Shown: one piece after another, positions 1-6,863 of the stretch
Position numbering within the stretch: the stretch's first letter is position 1
Layout: every line of letters starts with the position of its first letter
DNA from: Gammaproteobacteria bacterium
GTDB lineage: Bacteria > Pseudomonadota > Gammaproteobacteria > BMS3Bbin11
NCBI GenBank assembly: GCA_030617565.1
Contig: JAUWVE010000018.1
Location: 1 to 14,015 of the forward strand
DNA length: 14,015 nucleotides
Direction: 5' to 3'
Translations under genes and position numbers: made by a program
The notes under the pieces: generated by a model
Database searches by the model: none
What the model saw: only the letters and a program-made list of their open reading frames with translations
Told to the model about the DNA's origin: nothing

Positions 1-287
1 CTTTGCATGGCTATAAAGATGCTGACGATTACTATAATCGGGCAAGCAGCTACCCGCACCTGGATAAAATTCAGATTCCAGCCCTTTTACTGCATGCGCT
101 AGACGATCCGTTCATGGATAGCCGCGTGATTCCTGTCAATATTGAAAGAAACCAGTCCATCAAACTTGAGCTCAGCCCGAATGGCGGTCATGTCGGCTTT
201 TTCCAACCCGCACTCAACAACAGTAGCTACTGGCTCGAAACACGTATTGCTAACTTCTTAAAAGCTGAAATTGAAGAAGAAAAATGA
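1..287 (+). CDS. YheT-family alpha/beta hydrolase, C-terminal end (5' truncated by window)
   Basis: This is the last 94 or so residues of a gene entering from the left edge, reading in the frame of base 3 and ending at TGA 285-287. The visible part reads GYKDADDYY..ASSYPHLDKI, then PALLLHALDDPFM and NGGHVGFF, followed by WLETRI near the C-terminus. In the YheT/Abhd1 family of serine hydrolases these surround the catalytic Asp (in the HA.DDPF motif, residue 34 or 35 of the visible part) and the catalytic His (GGHVGF, residue 63). The nucleophile Ser lies outside the window. The substrate of bacterial YheT proteins is not established; esterase activity is assumed from the family. No internal ATG start is plausible because the conserved fold clearly continues upstream; the first codon in frame is an internal TTG. 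Confidence 0.85.
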   Translation, partial: LHGYKDADDYYNRASSYPHLDKIQIPALLLHALDDPFMDSRVIPVNIERNQSIKLELSPNGGHVGFFQPALNNSSYWLETRIANFLKAEIEEEK

Positions 288-343
288 AAACTTAAAGAAG
301 AAAGCCCGGTAGAAGGCAGCATGTAACCTAACGGTATTGTTCA

Positions 344-359
344 TTGTGATAGATCACAA
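344..359. repeat. 16-bp palindrome TTGTGA-TAGA-TCACAA between convergent genes
   Basis: A perfect 6-bp inverted repeat with a 4-nt centre lies 57 bp after the hydrolase stop. The half sites resemble CRP half sites (TGTGA/TCACA), but the spacer is 4 nt and not the 6 nt of a CRP site, and the position between two gene 3' ends argues against an activator site. It could form a small RNA hairpin in either 3' UTR. No T tract follows it. Confidence 0.35.
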
Positions 360-388
360 CCGGCACGAGCATACATTAATAATTACAA

Positions 389-407
389 AAACGAAGGACT
401 ATCGTTT
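389..407 (-). terminator. Possible weak terminator of the hemolysin III gene
   Basis: Read on the minus strand, just after the TAG stop at 411-413, the arms AAACGA and TCGTTT are separated by 7 nt, and the second arm runs into a stretch of five T. The stem is only 6 bp with two GC pairs, so it is a weak candidate for intrinsic termination. Confidence 0.3.
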
Positions 408-410
408 GCA

Positions 411-1037
411 CTATCTCACATAAATAATAATAGCCAGAAAATGAAAAAACGAACCTGCCAAAACAAATAAATGCCAAATACCATGGGAATGCTTTAGTAT
501 GTCCTTGTGACCTAAAACATAAAAAACAACACCGAATGTATAGGCCAGCCCACCCGCCGACAATAGATACACGCCCATTTCCGGCAATACCGCTTTTAAT
601 GCATCAAAATCAATGACAACCAGCCAGCCCATAATCAGGTAAATAACAACTTGCAGTGCCTCAATACGATTTTTAAAAGACAGCTCAAGCATGATCCCAA
701 TGATGGCTAATACCCATACGGAAATTAAAATCCATATTCCATTACTGTCAATCAGCGTAACCAGCATGAATGGCGTATACGTGCCTGCGATTAACAGGTA
801 AATCGCAATATGATCAAGTCGCTGGAATACTCGTTTTACAAATGGTTTTTTAAAGCTGTGGTATAAAGTCGAGACGCTGTAAAGCATCACCAGTGTCAGG
901 CCAAAAGTAAGGAAACCAATAAAAAGCAGGATATCTTTTTGTTGAATAGCAACTGTGATTAAGGCCCCCAGGCCCATTATGGCCAGAACGGCGCCAACAA
1001 GGTGAGTGATGCTATTAAACTTTTCTGAATAATACAT
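411..1037 (-). CDS. trhA: Hemolysin III / PAQR family membrane protein (TrhA-like)
   Basis: The product is a 208-aa polytopic inner-membrane protein of the HlyIII/YqfA family, the bacterial branch of the PAQR superfamily, which has seven membrane segments. The diagnostic motifs are present: S-x3-H at S56/H60 in the third segment region, D75 in RLDHIAIYLLIAGTYTP, and H-x3-H at H185/H189 followed by the terminal FVLAGSFFHF segment. In PAQR proteins these residues bind a zinc ion within the membrane and could support hydrolase-like chemistry. Despite the historical name, most members are not haemolysins; in E. coli the family has been linked to membrane fluidity homeostasis. Length equals the family norm. 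The gene is monocistronic: 230 bp separate its ATG from the upstream diguanylate cyclase gene, with no evident promoter box in that gap. The Shine-Dalgarno before the ATG is weak. Confidence 0.92.
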   Translation of the reverse strand: MYYSEKFNSITHLVGAVLAIMGLGALITVAIQQKDILLFIGFLTFGLTLVMLYSVSTLYHSFKKPFVKRVFQRLDHIAIYLLIAGTYTPFMLVTLIDSNGIWILISVWVLAIIGIMLELSFKNRIEALQVVIYLIMGWLVVIDFDALKAVLPEMGVYLLSAGGLAYTFGVVFYVLGHKDILKHSHGIWHLFVLAGSFFHFLAIIIYVR

Positions 1038-1267
1038 TTTCGATGTAGATTTCAGGCTTTGCCATATAGTTAGTTTGCAGCCTTTTCAGATACAAACACC
1101 TGTTTCTGTAATGCGACCAGGGTTTAAACAGTATTGATCTGACAGCATGATAGCTGAGTCAGAGCTCTTCTACATAACAAATTCCTGCTATCAGCAATAG
1201 TCAATGTTGCGTCGATCAGTTGAACCCGCCACCCATAACGGTCATTTAGAATACGTATATGAATAAC

Positions 1268-2452
1268 TCAAACTGCTCTTAGCCGAGCAGGGGCAACTGT
1301 CGCTTTGCATATACAACCCTGCATCTCTTCTGCAACGCACCCATCAGAGATAACACGGTTTCGACCCGCATCCTTGGCTTTATACAGGGCAGCATCTGCT
1401 CGCTTCAAGAGTGTAGCGAGATCTGCATTACCGACTGCAACGCCAAAGCTGGCACTAACGGAAAAGTCTTCGCCATTAAATACAATCGGTGTCCCGGCAA
1501 TCATCTGGCGCAACTTCTCCGCAAGCTGTGCGGCCCCGTCATTCACTGAAGTCGTCAGCAATATTCCAAATTCCTCACCGCCGATCCTTGCGCACAGGTC
1601 AGATTTACGTATCACTTGCTGTAGAATATGCCCAATTTGTCTTATCGTTGCGTCCCCAGCGGCATGGCCAAACTTATCGTTGATTTTCTTGAAGTGATCA
1701 AGGTCCATGACGATGATCGAAAGTACTGCGCCATGCCGCTGATAGTAGTCAACTAACAGTTCTCCCTTATCATAAAATGCACGGCGGTTATTAAGTCCGG
1801 ATAATTCATCCTTCAGGGCCAGGGCTTCTGCAGCCTCCTTCGCATCTTTGAGTTCATGGGTCAGCATAAAGCTATGATTCAATGTCTTTGACAGGATTTT
1901 TCCTGCGCGTATGGCAGAGACAAAGAAAATAACAGCACCTATCGCTACTCCCACCGACAGCAGACTGCCCTGCATGAGAAACCATCCAGTTACTGGTAAC
2001 AAAAGACAGGCGATTGAAATCAACGTCATGCTGCGATTGGCTGAGTAGACAGAGATTGCTCCGCCTGACATACCTATCAAAAAATAATATATCACTACCT
2101 GATGCAGCTGAGAGCTGATGGGCATGATGTAGACAGCACCAATGCCCCAGGTAATCGATGACAGCAGCAGTGTTACAAAATATGGTTTTTCCCAGCCCAA
2201 TACATCCCCACCCTGAGGTTTCGCACGATTGTAGGACTTAAACAGAATAACCCGGGCAAGTGCAGTACCGGCAAGGACAATACCCCAGCTAATCAGTACT
2301 TCCTTCTGTTGCACCGGCCACAGAATTACAGACAGTAGAACACAGTTAAACAGACTGGTGAAAATGGCAGGGTAGGATTGATGGTAAAGTAGCTGCAGCT
2401 TTTCTGCTCGTACCAGATCATCCATAGGTGAATTTGTTTTCTTTTCTTCCAT
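1268..2452 (-). CDS. Membrane-bound diguanylate cyclase (GGDEF protein)
   Basis: The 394-aa protein makes cyclic di-GMP from two GTP. The N-terminal half holds about six hydrophobic membrane segments (roughly residues 25-185), a MASE-like sensor of unnamed type. A short helical linker (ELKDAKEAAEALALKDELSG) leads to a full GGDEF domain: DELSGLNNRRAF (215-226), the metal-binding MDLDHFKKIND region (about 249-259) and the active-site GGEEF at 291-295. An RxxD motif (282-285) lies exactly five residues before GGEEF and is the product-inhibition I-site, so the enzyme should be catalytically competent and feedback-inhibited. The reading frame stays open to 2560, but the ATG at 2452 is preferred: it has a GGAAA about 10 nt upstream and avoids overlapping the upstream small gene. 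A second ATG, nine codons further in, is possible. The short tail after the domain is unremarkable. Confidence 0.93.
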   Translation of the reverse strand: MEEKKTNSPMDDLVRAEKLQLLYHQSYPAIFTSLFNCVLLSVILWPVQQKEVLISWGIVLAGTALARVILFKSYNRAKPQGGDVLGWEKPYFVTLLLSSITWGIGAVYIMPISSQLHQVVIYYFLIGMSGGAISVYSANRSMTLISIACLLLPVTGWFLMQGSLLSVGVAIGAVIFFVSAIRAGKILSKTLNHSFMLTHELKDAKEAAEALALKDELSGLNNRRAFYDKGELLVDYYQRHGAVLSIIVMDLDHFKKINDKFGHAAGDATIRQIGHILQQVIRKSDLCARIGGEEFGILLTTSVNDGAAQLAEKLRQMIAGTPIVFNGEDFSVSASFGVAVGNADLATLLKRADAALYKAKDAGRNRVISDGCVAEEMQGCICKATVAPARLRAV

Positions 2453-2480
2453 GATATTCGTTTTCCAGCAATTTTGAATG

Positions 2481-2504
2481 CCTGCCCGATAGAATGCAGG
2501 CAGG
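2481..2504 (-). other. GC-rich hairpin in the leader of the diguanylate cyclase gene
   Basis: Arms CCTGCC and GGCAGG, 12 nt apart, sit in the 64-bp gap between the small 94-aa gene and the cyclase start, 28 nt before the ATG. No T tract follows on the minus strand, so it is more likely an intercistronic or leader structure than a full terminator. Confidence 0.35.
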
Positions 2505-2516
2505 TGATCAGGGTAA

Positions 2517-2801
2517 TTAGCGCAAAGAAACGGAAGACTTACCCGAATTCTTTTTCCCATTGAGTACTAGTGGAGAGTTCACTTTTTCAAACCTTTTCTG
2601 GGTGCGGTATTCCGACAGGAGGATTCCACACACCTTGCAGCGCGGGTCAGTACGTGAATTCAGCACATCTGTTTTTCTAAAGTAGTGCTCATGTTCGCCG
2701 TGCAGCGCATACACTACTTTTGAATGGAACAGCCTTGTCTTCTGTTCGATAAACTCACTGAAATTGCTTTGTTCTCTATTTTTTTTACTATTAAACATCA
2801 T
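2517..2801 (-). CDS. Small unrecognised protein with a CxxC motif
   Basis: A 94-aa hydrophilic, basic protein that I do not recognise. It has no signal peptide or membrane segment. The central part contains several aromatic and His residues (ALHGEHEHYF) and a single KVCGxxL-like patch, RCKVCGILLSEYR, with one C-x2-C pair that could be half of a metal site or a redox pair; the C-terminal 20 residues are rich in Ser, Lys and Asn and look disordered. Coding status is supported by a good AGG ribosome binding site five bases before the first of two adjacent ATG codons (2801 and 2798) and by its placement 64 bp upstream of the diguanylate cyclase in the same direction, so the two probably form an operon. 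It is divergent from csrA. A link to c-di-GMP signalling is only suggested by position. Confidence 0.6.
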   Translation of the reverse strand: MMFNSKKNREQSNFSEFIEQKTRLFHSKVVYALHGEHEHYFRKTDVLNSRTDPRCKVCGILLSEYRTQKRFEKVNSPLVLNGKKNSGKSSVSLR

Positions 2802-2877
2802 TTTTTCCTGGGTTAGCTATCAAATATTTTTATTGTTTAAGATTTACTCATCTTGTTTAAAAAGTAGTGCAAAAATG

Positions 2878-2918
2878 CCATTCGTCAAGTGAATATGACC
2901 GTTTATCTTGACGAATGG
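2878..2918. repeat. Perfect 12-bp inverted repeat flanked by A and T tracts, upstream of csrA
   Basis: The arms CCATTCGTCAAG (2878-2889) and CTTGACGAATGG (2907-2918) are perfect complements with a 17-nt loop. On the plus strand the right arm is followed by G and six T; on the minus strand the left arm is followed by CA and five T. This has the form of a bidirectional intrinsic terminator. However, it lies between two divergent genes, where no known transcript ends. Each arm also contains an outward-facing TTGACG, a good -35 hexamer, so it could instead be a regulatory operator with paired promoters. Confidence 0.6.
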
Positions 2919-2954
2919 GTTTTTTCTGCTATTTTTTAGATAGATTTTAGTTAA

Positions 2955-2982
2955 TCGACAGTATTGATTATCTATATATAAA
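2955..2982 (+). promoter_or_regulatory. Candidate csrA promoter
   Basis: TCGACA (2955-2960) and TATAAA (2977-2982) are separated by 16 bp and would give a leader of about 50 nt before the GTG start. The leader contains two GGA triplets, at 2999-3001 and at 3029-3031; the second is inside the Shine-Dalgarno. The -10 match is good and the -35 match moderate. It is not possible to tell sigma-70 from RpoS use by eye. Confidence 0.4.
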
Positions 2983-3026
2983 GGGGCGAAAGCTTAGCGG
3001 AAGAGCCGTAATGGCTGAAAATAATC

Positions 3027-3032
3027 AAGGAG
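3027..3032 (+). promoter_or_regulatory. csrA ribosome binding site AAGGAG (fixes the GTG start)
   Basis: AAGGAG is followed by 8 nt and then GTG at 3041. An in-frame ATG at 3011 lies upstream of this site and would place it inside the coding region, so the site decides the start. Its GGA core in CAAGGA also fits a CsrA binding site, as expected for translational autoregulation. Confidence 0.8.
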
Positions 3033-3040
3033 ATGAGATA

Positions 3041-3223
3041 GTGCTTATATTAACAAGACGTATAGGTGAGAAGTTAAATATCGGTGATGACATTCAGATA
3101 ATTGTGCTAGGGACCAAGGGAAATCAAGTCCGCATTGGGATAAATGCGCCAAAAGAGGTGGCGGTTCACCGGGAAGAAATCTACGAAAAAATCAAACATG
3201 AAGGCCTGGCAAATGGAGCTTGA
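3041..3223 (+). CDS. csrA: Carbon storage regulator CsrA
   Basis: Starting at GTG 3041 gives a 60-aa protein opening with the canonical MLILTRRIGEKLNIGDDI. It carries the two RNA-contact regions of CsrA: the first strand (L4, R6, R7) and the VAVHREEIY segment with R44. The core GNQVRIGINAPKEV is essentially the enterobacterial CsrA sequence. CsrA is a cytoplasmic homodimer that binds GGA-containing hairpins in mRNA leaders and changes translation and stability; it typically represses biofilm and c-di-GMP genes and promotes motility. An upstream in-frame ATG (3011) would add ten residues unlike any CsrA N-terminus and is rejected. The usual gammaproteobacterial neighbours of the main csrA (alaS, tRNA-Ser) are absent here, so this may be a second copy. 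It faces a diguanylate cyclase gene and a small gene across the divergent promoter region. Confidence 0.96.
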   Translation: MLILTRRIGEKLNIGDDIQIIVLGTKGNQVRIGINAPKEVAVHREEIYEKIKHEGLANGA

Positions 3224-3243
3224 CAGCTAGCGATAGAGTCTGA

Positions 3244-3263
3244 CATCGATCCGGTGATCGATG
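3244..3263 (+). other. Perfect hairpin just after csrA
   Basis: CATCGATC and GATCGATG flank a CGGT tetraloop, 20 nt after the csrA stop. It is a strong 8-bp stem with no T tract, so it is more likely an mRNA 3'-end stabiliser or part of a rho-dependent or bidirectional terminator than a simple intrinsic terminator. Its last base is shared with the next hairpin. Confidence 0.5.
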
Positions 3264-3302
3264 ACAGATGCCTCAAATGTGATTACAAGGATATCATCTG
3301 TC
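3263..3302 (+). promoter_or_regulatory. Candidate CsrA-binding hairpin in the csrA 3' region
   Basis: GACAGATG (3263-3270) pairs perfectly with CATCTGTC (3295-3302). The 24-nt loop contains TACAAGGAT (3284-3292), a full match to the nine-base core of the high-affinity CsrA consensus RUACARGGAUGU, with GGA in single-stranded context as CsrA prefers. It lies 39-79 nt beyond the csrA stop, on the same strand. It could be a feedback site, a sponge-like 3' UTR element, or chance. Binding is inferred, not shown. Confidence 0.4.
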
Positions 3303-3349
3303 CCAGTGCAATCATTGAGAGTGTTTGTTGACAGGCACACTTTGGCAAA

Positions 3350-3949
3350 CTATTTTAGCCAGTCAATCAGATCCTGAGTAACGATAGCAGCAGCCTTGTT
3401 CAGCGCGGCTACCGCACCCTGAGCATTTTGTTGCGATGCCGGGACGCTCGAAATAAATTCCTGGCTTGCGATGACCCTCTTTGTCCTGTTATTGATCAGG
3501 TTAAAACTTATCCGGAGAATGGCATCGGACGTTCCATCATCATTGATATGATGGCTAAAATCGATCAGTGTACTTTCCAGCAGCAGATCAGATTGTGACT
3601 GTGATGAGTAAGGAACAACCGCAATGTAGTGACCACTCTTTTCAAGTGCGCCCTGAATAACAAGTAACAGCATGGTCGTCGGTGAATCACCCCATCGGCT
3701 GAAAGCGTAGCTGTTCTGCCCATATCGTGCATCTGTATACAGTATGTCAGAACCATTGAAGGCATTCGTACTTCGAATCCGCCCTAACATGAGAATGTTA
3801 GTGGGTTTTTTCTCTGTATTTGCCGATGCTCGCATAGCACCCAGGTCAGGATTAAGTGTATAGATGGAAGCAGGAGGAAGTTTCTCACTAACGCATCCTG
3901 TCAGACCCATGAACAACACGACAAACAAAAAGAAGCCTCTATTGCTCAT
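3350..3949 (-). CDS. ABC-type transport auxiliary lipoprotein (PqiC-like)
   Basis: A 199-aa lipoprotein. The signal peptide ends in a lipobox, FMGLTGC, with C19 as the lipidated residue. The mature part opens with PPASIYTLNPDLG, the typical start of the ABC-transport auxiliary component family (PqiC/DUF330), and keeps the pattern of this family: a central RWGDSPTTMLLLVIQGALEKSG stretch and a beta-rich C-terminal half ending in a helix (AAAIVTQDLIDWL). Such proteins sit at the inner face of the outer membrane and help MCE transporters move phospholipids between membranes. It is the last gene of the lipid transporter operon; its ATG overlaps the end of the MCE gene by 11 nt. Sequence identity within this family is low, so the exact subgroup is uncertain. 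Confidence 0.85.
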   Translation of the reverse strand: MSNRGFFLFVVLFMGLTGCVSEKLPPASIYTLNPDLGAMRASANTEKKPTNILMLGRIRSTNAFNGSDILYTDARYGQNSYAFSRWGDSPTTMLLLVIQGALEKSGHYIAVVPYSSQSQSDLLLESTLIDFSHHINDDGTSDAILRISFNLINNRTKRVIASQEFISSVPASQQNAQGAVAALNKAAAIVTQDLIDWLK

Positions 3950-4835
3950 GGTAGTCCTCCTCGCCCGGCCCAGGTCTTGCTTGTGTTTGCTTGAAAAGTA
4001 GATCAGCGGGGCTGGTTTTAATGTTTTGAATCGTTGCCTGAAGGTTTCCTGTTAATATACCCAGCTCACTTAATAACTGGTTCAAAGAGCTAAAACTCTC
4101 ACGCATACCTCTGCTCATTTCCTGACTGAGACCTGCTGTATTCTTTTCAAGACTATCAGCTATCTGCTTGACACTAACGGAGGCAGCACTCACCTGCTGC
4201 GCGGCTTCGGTGACCTGGCCCTCCATCACTACACCATTTTCCACCAGTTTCTTAATACCACCTAACTGAGCACGAAGATCTTTGATCAGTTCTTTAGTTT
4301 CAAACAACAGACCTTCAAAATTCTTCAGGTTTTCATCGCCCAGCAACAAGTTGATGTTGTCCAGTGTGTGGGCAGATTTCTCTGCTAATTGACTCAGGGA
4401 TTGATCAAATCTTTTAAATGTTGAAGGCCTGGATGGAATGACTGGTATTGTATCCTGAGCACTGCTTAACAGAGGCGCATTCTTATCGAGACCTTGCAGT
4501 TCGATATAGGCAAGCCCGGTAATACCGTAGAAATTGATACTGGCTGTGGTATCAGTCTTGACGGCTGTGTCGCGTGTTATACTAAGCAATAATTGCACTT
4601 CTTCTGAATTATCCGGATTGAGTCTAATACGCACCACTGTCCCGACATCTACCCCCCGATATTTTACCGCGGCATCTGCGTTCAAACCTGCGACTGACTC
4701 TGACAGATGAACATAATAACTATCATAATCCTGCTGGCCTGACTGTTTTGTTAGCCAGTAGACAAAAGCAAGCAGTGCACCTGTCAGTATGACAACAAAA
4801 AGACCCACAATGGTGTAATTTATCTTACTTTCCAT
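3939..4835 (-). CDS. MlaD-like MCE domain protein of a lipid ABC transporter
   Basis: The preferred ATG at 4835 gives 298 aa opening with MESKINYTIVGLFVVILTG, the standard start of MlaD-type proteins: a short cytoplasmic tip and one membrane anchor (about residues 8-28). The MCE domain follows (about 36-118), with LNADAAVKYRGVDVGTVVRI and the ITGLAYIELQG strand. The rest (about 140-290) is helical and rich in heptads with many Leu and Gln, as in longer MCE proteins whose helices bundle into a periplasmic tube. It should form a hexameric ring that carries phospholipid across the periplasm. A GTG nine codons earlier (4862) is also in frame but has its AAGG directly adjacent; the ATG matches homologues better. 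The gene overlaps the ATPase gene by 11 nt and the lipoprotein gene by 11 nt. Confidence 0.92.
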   Translation of the reverse strand: MESKINYTIVGLFVVILTGALLAFVYWLTKQSGQQDYDSYYVHLSESVAGLNADAAVKYRGVDVGTVVRIRLNPDNSEEVQLLLSITRDTAVKTDTTASINFYGITGLAYIELQGLDKNAPLLSSAQDTIPVIPSRPSTFKRFDQSLSQLAEKSAHTLDNINLLLGDENLKNFEGLLFETKELIKDLRAQLGGIKKLVENGVVMEGQVTEAAQQVSAASVSVKQIADSLEKNTAGLSQEMSRGMRESFSSLNQLLSELGILTGNLQATIQNIKTSPADLLFKQTQARPGPGEEDYHEQ

Positions 4836-5589
4836 AACCGCTTCGCAGCCGCCCGCGTTCACCCTTGAAGAACTGCTGGATGATGGGGTGTGGCTGCTGC
4901 ATTACCTCGTTCAGTGTTCCTTCTGCAATAACCTTCTTATCTCCCAGTACAGCAAAACGATCGACAATAGTCCAGATAGAGTCAAGATCATGTGTGACCA
5001 TAACGACTGTGAGGCCGAGCATATCTCTAAGCTCAAGAATCAAGTCATCAAATTCCTCAGCACCAACGGGATCCAGACCGGAAGTGGGTTCATCGAGAAA
5101 TAATAACCTGGGATCCATCGCCAGTGCTCGTGCCAGTGATGCACGCTTGACCATACCGCCACTTAGTTCAGAAGGGTATAGATCTGCAGCGTGATCCGGA
5201 AGACCTACCATGTTGATCTTCATATAGACTATTTCCCTGATTAACTCTGCAGGTAGCTTTGTATATTCTTTTAGCCTGATCGCCACATTCTCCATCACTG
5301 TAAGCGAGGAATAAAGTGCGCCTTGCTGAAACAATACTCCCCACCGACGACGCAGACTTGCAGCTTCCATGCGACTGATCTTATTCAGATCATAGTCGAA
5401 TACAGATATTTCTCCTGATGCAGGCTGCAGCAGCATTATCATCTCTTTCATCAGGGTCGATTTGCCAGAGCCACTACCACCTAACAGCCCATATATTTCA
5501 CCTTTCTGCACACTCAGACTGACACCATCATGAATCACATTATCGCCAAAGCGGGTAACAACATCTGTCACTTTGATGATGGGGTTCAT
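4825..5589 (-). CDS. MlaF-like ABC transporter ATPase
   Basis: A 254-aa nucleotide-binding subunit. All ATPase motifs are intact: Walker A GGSGSGKST (37-45), Q-loop FQQG (Q88/Q89), signature LSGGM (142-146), Walker B LLFLDEP (162-168) with the D-loop SGLDP, and the switch His200 in MVTHD. The LSGGM signature and the FQQGALYSSLTVMENV stretch are typical of MlaF/Ttg2A and not of nutrient importers. It should bind the cytoplasmic side of the STAS-MlaE permease and power phospholipid transfer. Its ATG overlaps the permease TGA in an ATGA arrangement, so the two are translationally coupled, and its 3' end overlaps the MCE gene. Confidence 0.95.
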   Translation of the reverse strand: MNPIIKVTDVVTRFGDNVIHDGVSLSVQKGEIYGLLGGSGSGKSTLMKEMIMLLQPASGEISVFDYDLNKISRMEAASLRRRWGVLFQQGALYSSLTVMENVAIRLKEYTKLPAELIREIVYMKINMVGLPDHAADLYPSELSGGMVKRASLARALAMDPRLLFLDEPTSGLDPVGAEEFDDLILELRDMLGLTVVMVTHDLDSIWTIVDRFAVLGDKKVIAEGTLNEVMQQPHPIIQQFFKGERGRLRSGYGK

Positions 5590-6728
5590 ATTCCCAGCTC
5601 GGTAAAAACAATAGAGAAAACTGCATCACAGGCTATTACAAGGAATATTGCATTGACGACACTGATCGTTGTGTAACGTCCGATACTCTCGGTATTTCTG
5701 GAAACCTGGAAACCCCGGAAACAACCCGTTATGGCTATCAACCAGGCAAAGAAAGGACCTTTTCCAAGCCCAATCCAGAAATGTTTTATATCAAGCACAT
5801 CCTGTAGGCGATGTATAAATTCGCTATAGGAAATATTCAGATGGAGATGCGAAACAACCATTCCTCCTGCAATACCGATAATATCGGCAAAGAAAATCAT
5901 CAGCGGCAAAACAAGCATCAACGCAATGATTCTCGGCAGGACAAGAAATCGATGCGGTTCAAAACCCATGGTTCGCATGGCATTGATTTCTTCGGTAATC
6001 TTCATCGCACCCAGTTGCGCGGTATAGGATGAGCCAGTTCTTCCGGCAACAACGATAGCGGTAATTAGCGGTGCCAGTTCTCTGGTTACAGATATTCCAA
6101 TCATATCCACGATAAAGATGTTGGCACCAAACTTCTGCAACTGTACTGCACCCTGATAGGCAATCACGACACCAATGAGGAAACTGGTCAGGGCAACAAT
6201 CGGCAGCGCCCGTACACCGGCATCTTCAATGTTCTTGATAATAGCTGAATAGCGGATTGACGACGGATGGCGTACTGACAAAACCAGGGCGACAAAGTTC
6301 TCACCGACAAAACTCAGAAATTCTGCAATATCGCGCCAGAAAGCTGCCGTGGCTTTACCCAGGTGACGAAACGGTGCCTGTATCCTGGAAAGCACCCCGG
6401 GTTTTGAAACTGTATGCTCTGAAACCAGGGGACGAAGCAGCTCGTAAAGCTCTTCAAACTCCTCGCTGGCACCTGATAACTCGATACTGCATTGCTGTGA
6501 TTTGAGTAAATCTTGAAAATAGATGAAACACATCATACCGGCAGAATCTACCAGCCCTACTGCTGAAACATCCCATTGTATGGAGCTATTTCGAACAGTC
6601 CTCGAATATCCTTCCAAAGATTGCACTGCGCTCTGAAGGGTATCAACCGTCCAGTCACCCTGGCATTCAAATATTAAAGTGCCAGTTTTTACATCAACCT
6701 TTTGTATCTGTGCCTGCTGTAGTTCCAA
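5586..6728 (-). CDS. STAS-MlaE fusion permease of a lipid ABC transporter
   Basis: A 380-aa protein with two parts. Residues about 1-105 form a STAS domain, with WDVSAVGLVDSAGM holding the D-S-A-G phosphoacceptor-like motif (61-64). Residues about 115-380 are an MlaE permease: the RELAPLITAIVVAGRTGSSYTAQLG..KITEEINAM region and the FEPHRFLVLPR motif are characteristic. In E. coli the STAS protein MlaB is separate; here it is fused to the permease, a known alternative. It is the first gene of the operon. The start is unusual: a TTG at 6728 immediately follows an in-frame TAA and is the only start codon before the STAS domain; its ribosome binding site (AGATAA) is weak. This could mean low initiation or that the true start is non-canonical. 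Confidence 0.9.
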   Translation of the reverse strand: MELQQAQIQKVDVKTGTLIFECQGDWTVDTLQSAVQSLEGYSRTVRNSSIQWDVSAVGLVDSAGMMCFIYFQDLLKSQQCSIELSGASEEFEELYELLRPLVSEHTVSKPGVLSRIQAPFRHLGKATAAFWRDIAEFLSFVGENFVALVLSVRHPSSIRYSAIIKNIEDAGVRALPIVALTSFLIGVVIAYQGAVQLQKFGANIFIVDMIGISVTRELAPLITAIVVAGRTGSSYTAQLGAMKITEEINAMRTMGFEPHRFLVLPRIIALMLVLPLMIFFADIIGIAGGMVVSHLHLNISYSEFIHRLQDVLDIKHFWIGLGKGPFFAWLIAITGCFRGFQVSRNTESIGRYTTISVVNAIFLVIACDAVFSIVFTELGI

Positions 6729-6863
6729 TTATGTTATCTGCTTATTATCAGATGGTAAGAAACGTAAAATAGTTATAACCTGTTTAGAATACTTAAAAAA
6801 CCTCCAGGATGCGAGACTATCATTTATATAGACAGGTACTGGACATCAGTAATGCCGACAATA

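Noticed and set aside
344..359. CRP (cAMP receptor protein) site
   Set aside because: The half sites TGTGA/TCACA are right but the spacer is 4 nt, not 6, and the site lies between the 3' ends of convergent genes.
1305..1697. A 130-aa plus-strand frame opposite the diguanylate cyclase
   Set aside because: It is the antisense of the conserved GGDEF domain and has an amino-acid composition typical of a shadow frame.
2453..2560. Extended N-terminus (36 residues) of the diguanylate cyclase
   Set aside because: It would overlap the upstream small gene by 44 nt, and the ATG at 2452 has its own ribosome binding site just before the membrane domain.
2802..2925. A CsrB/RsmZ-type CsrA-sequestering sRNA upstream of csrA
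   Set aside because: The stretch has a terminator-like stem but lacks repeated GGA motifs on the plus strand.
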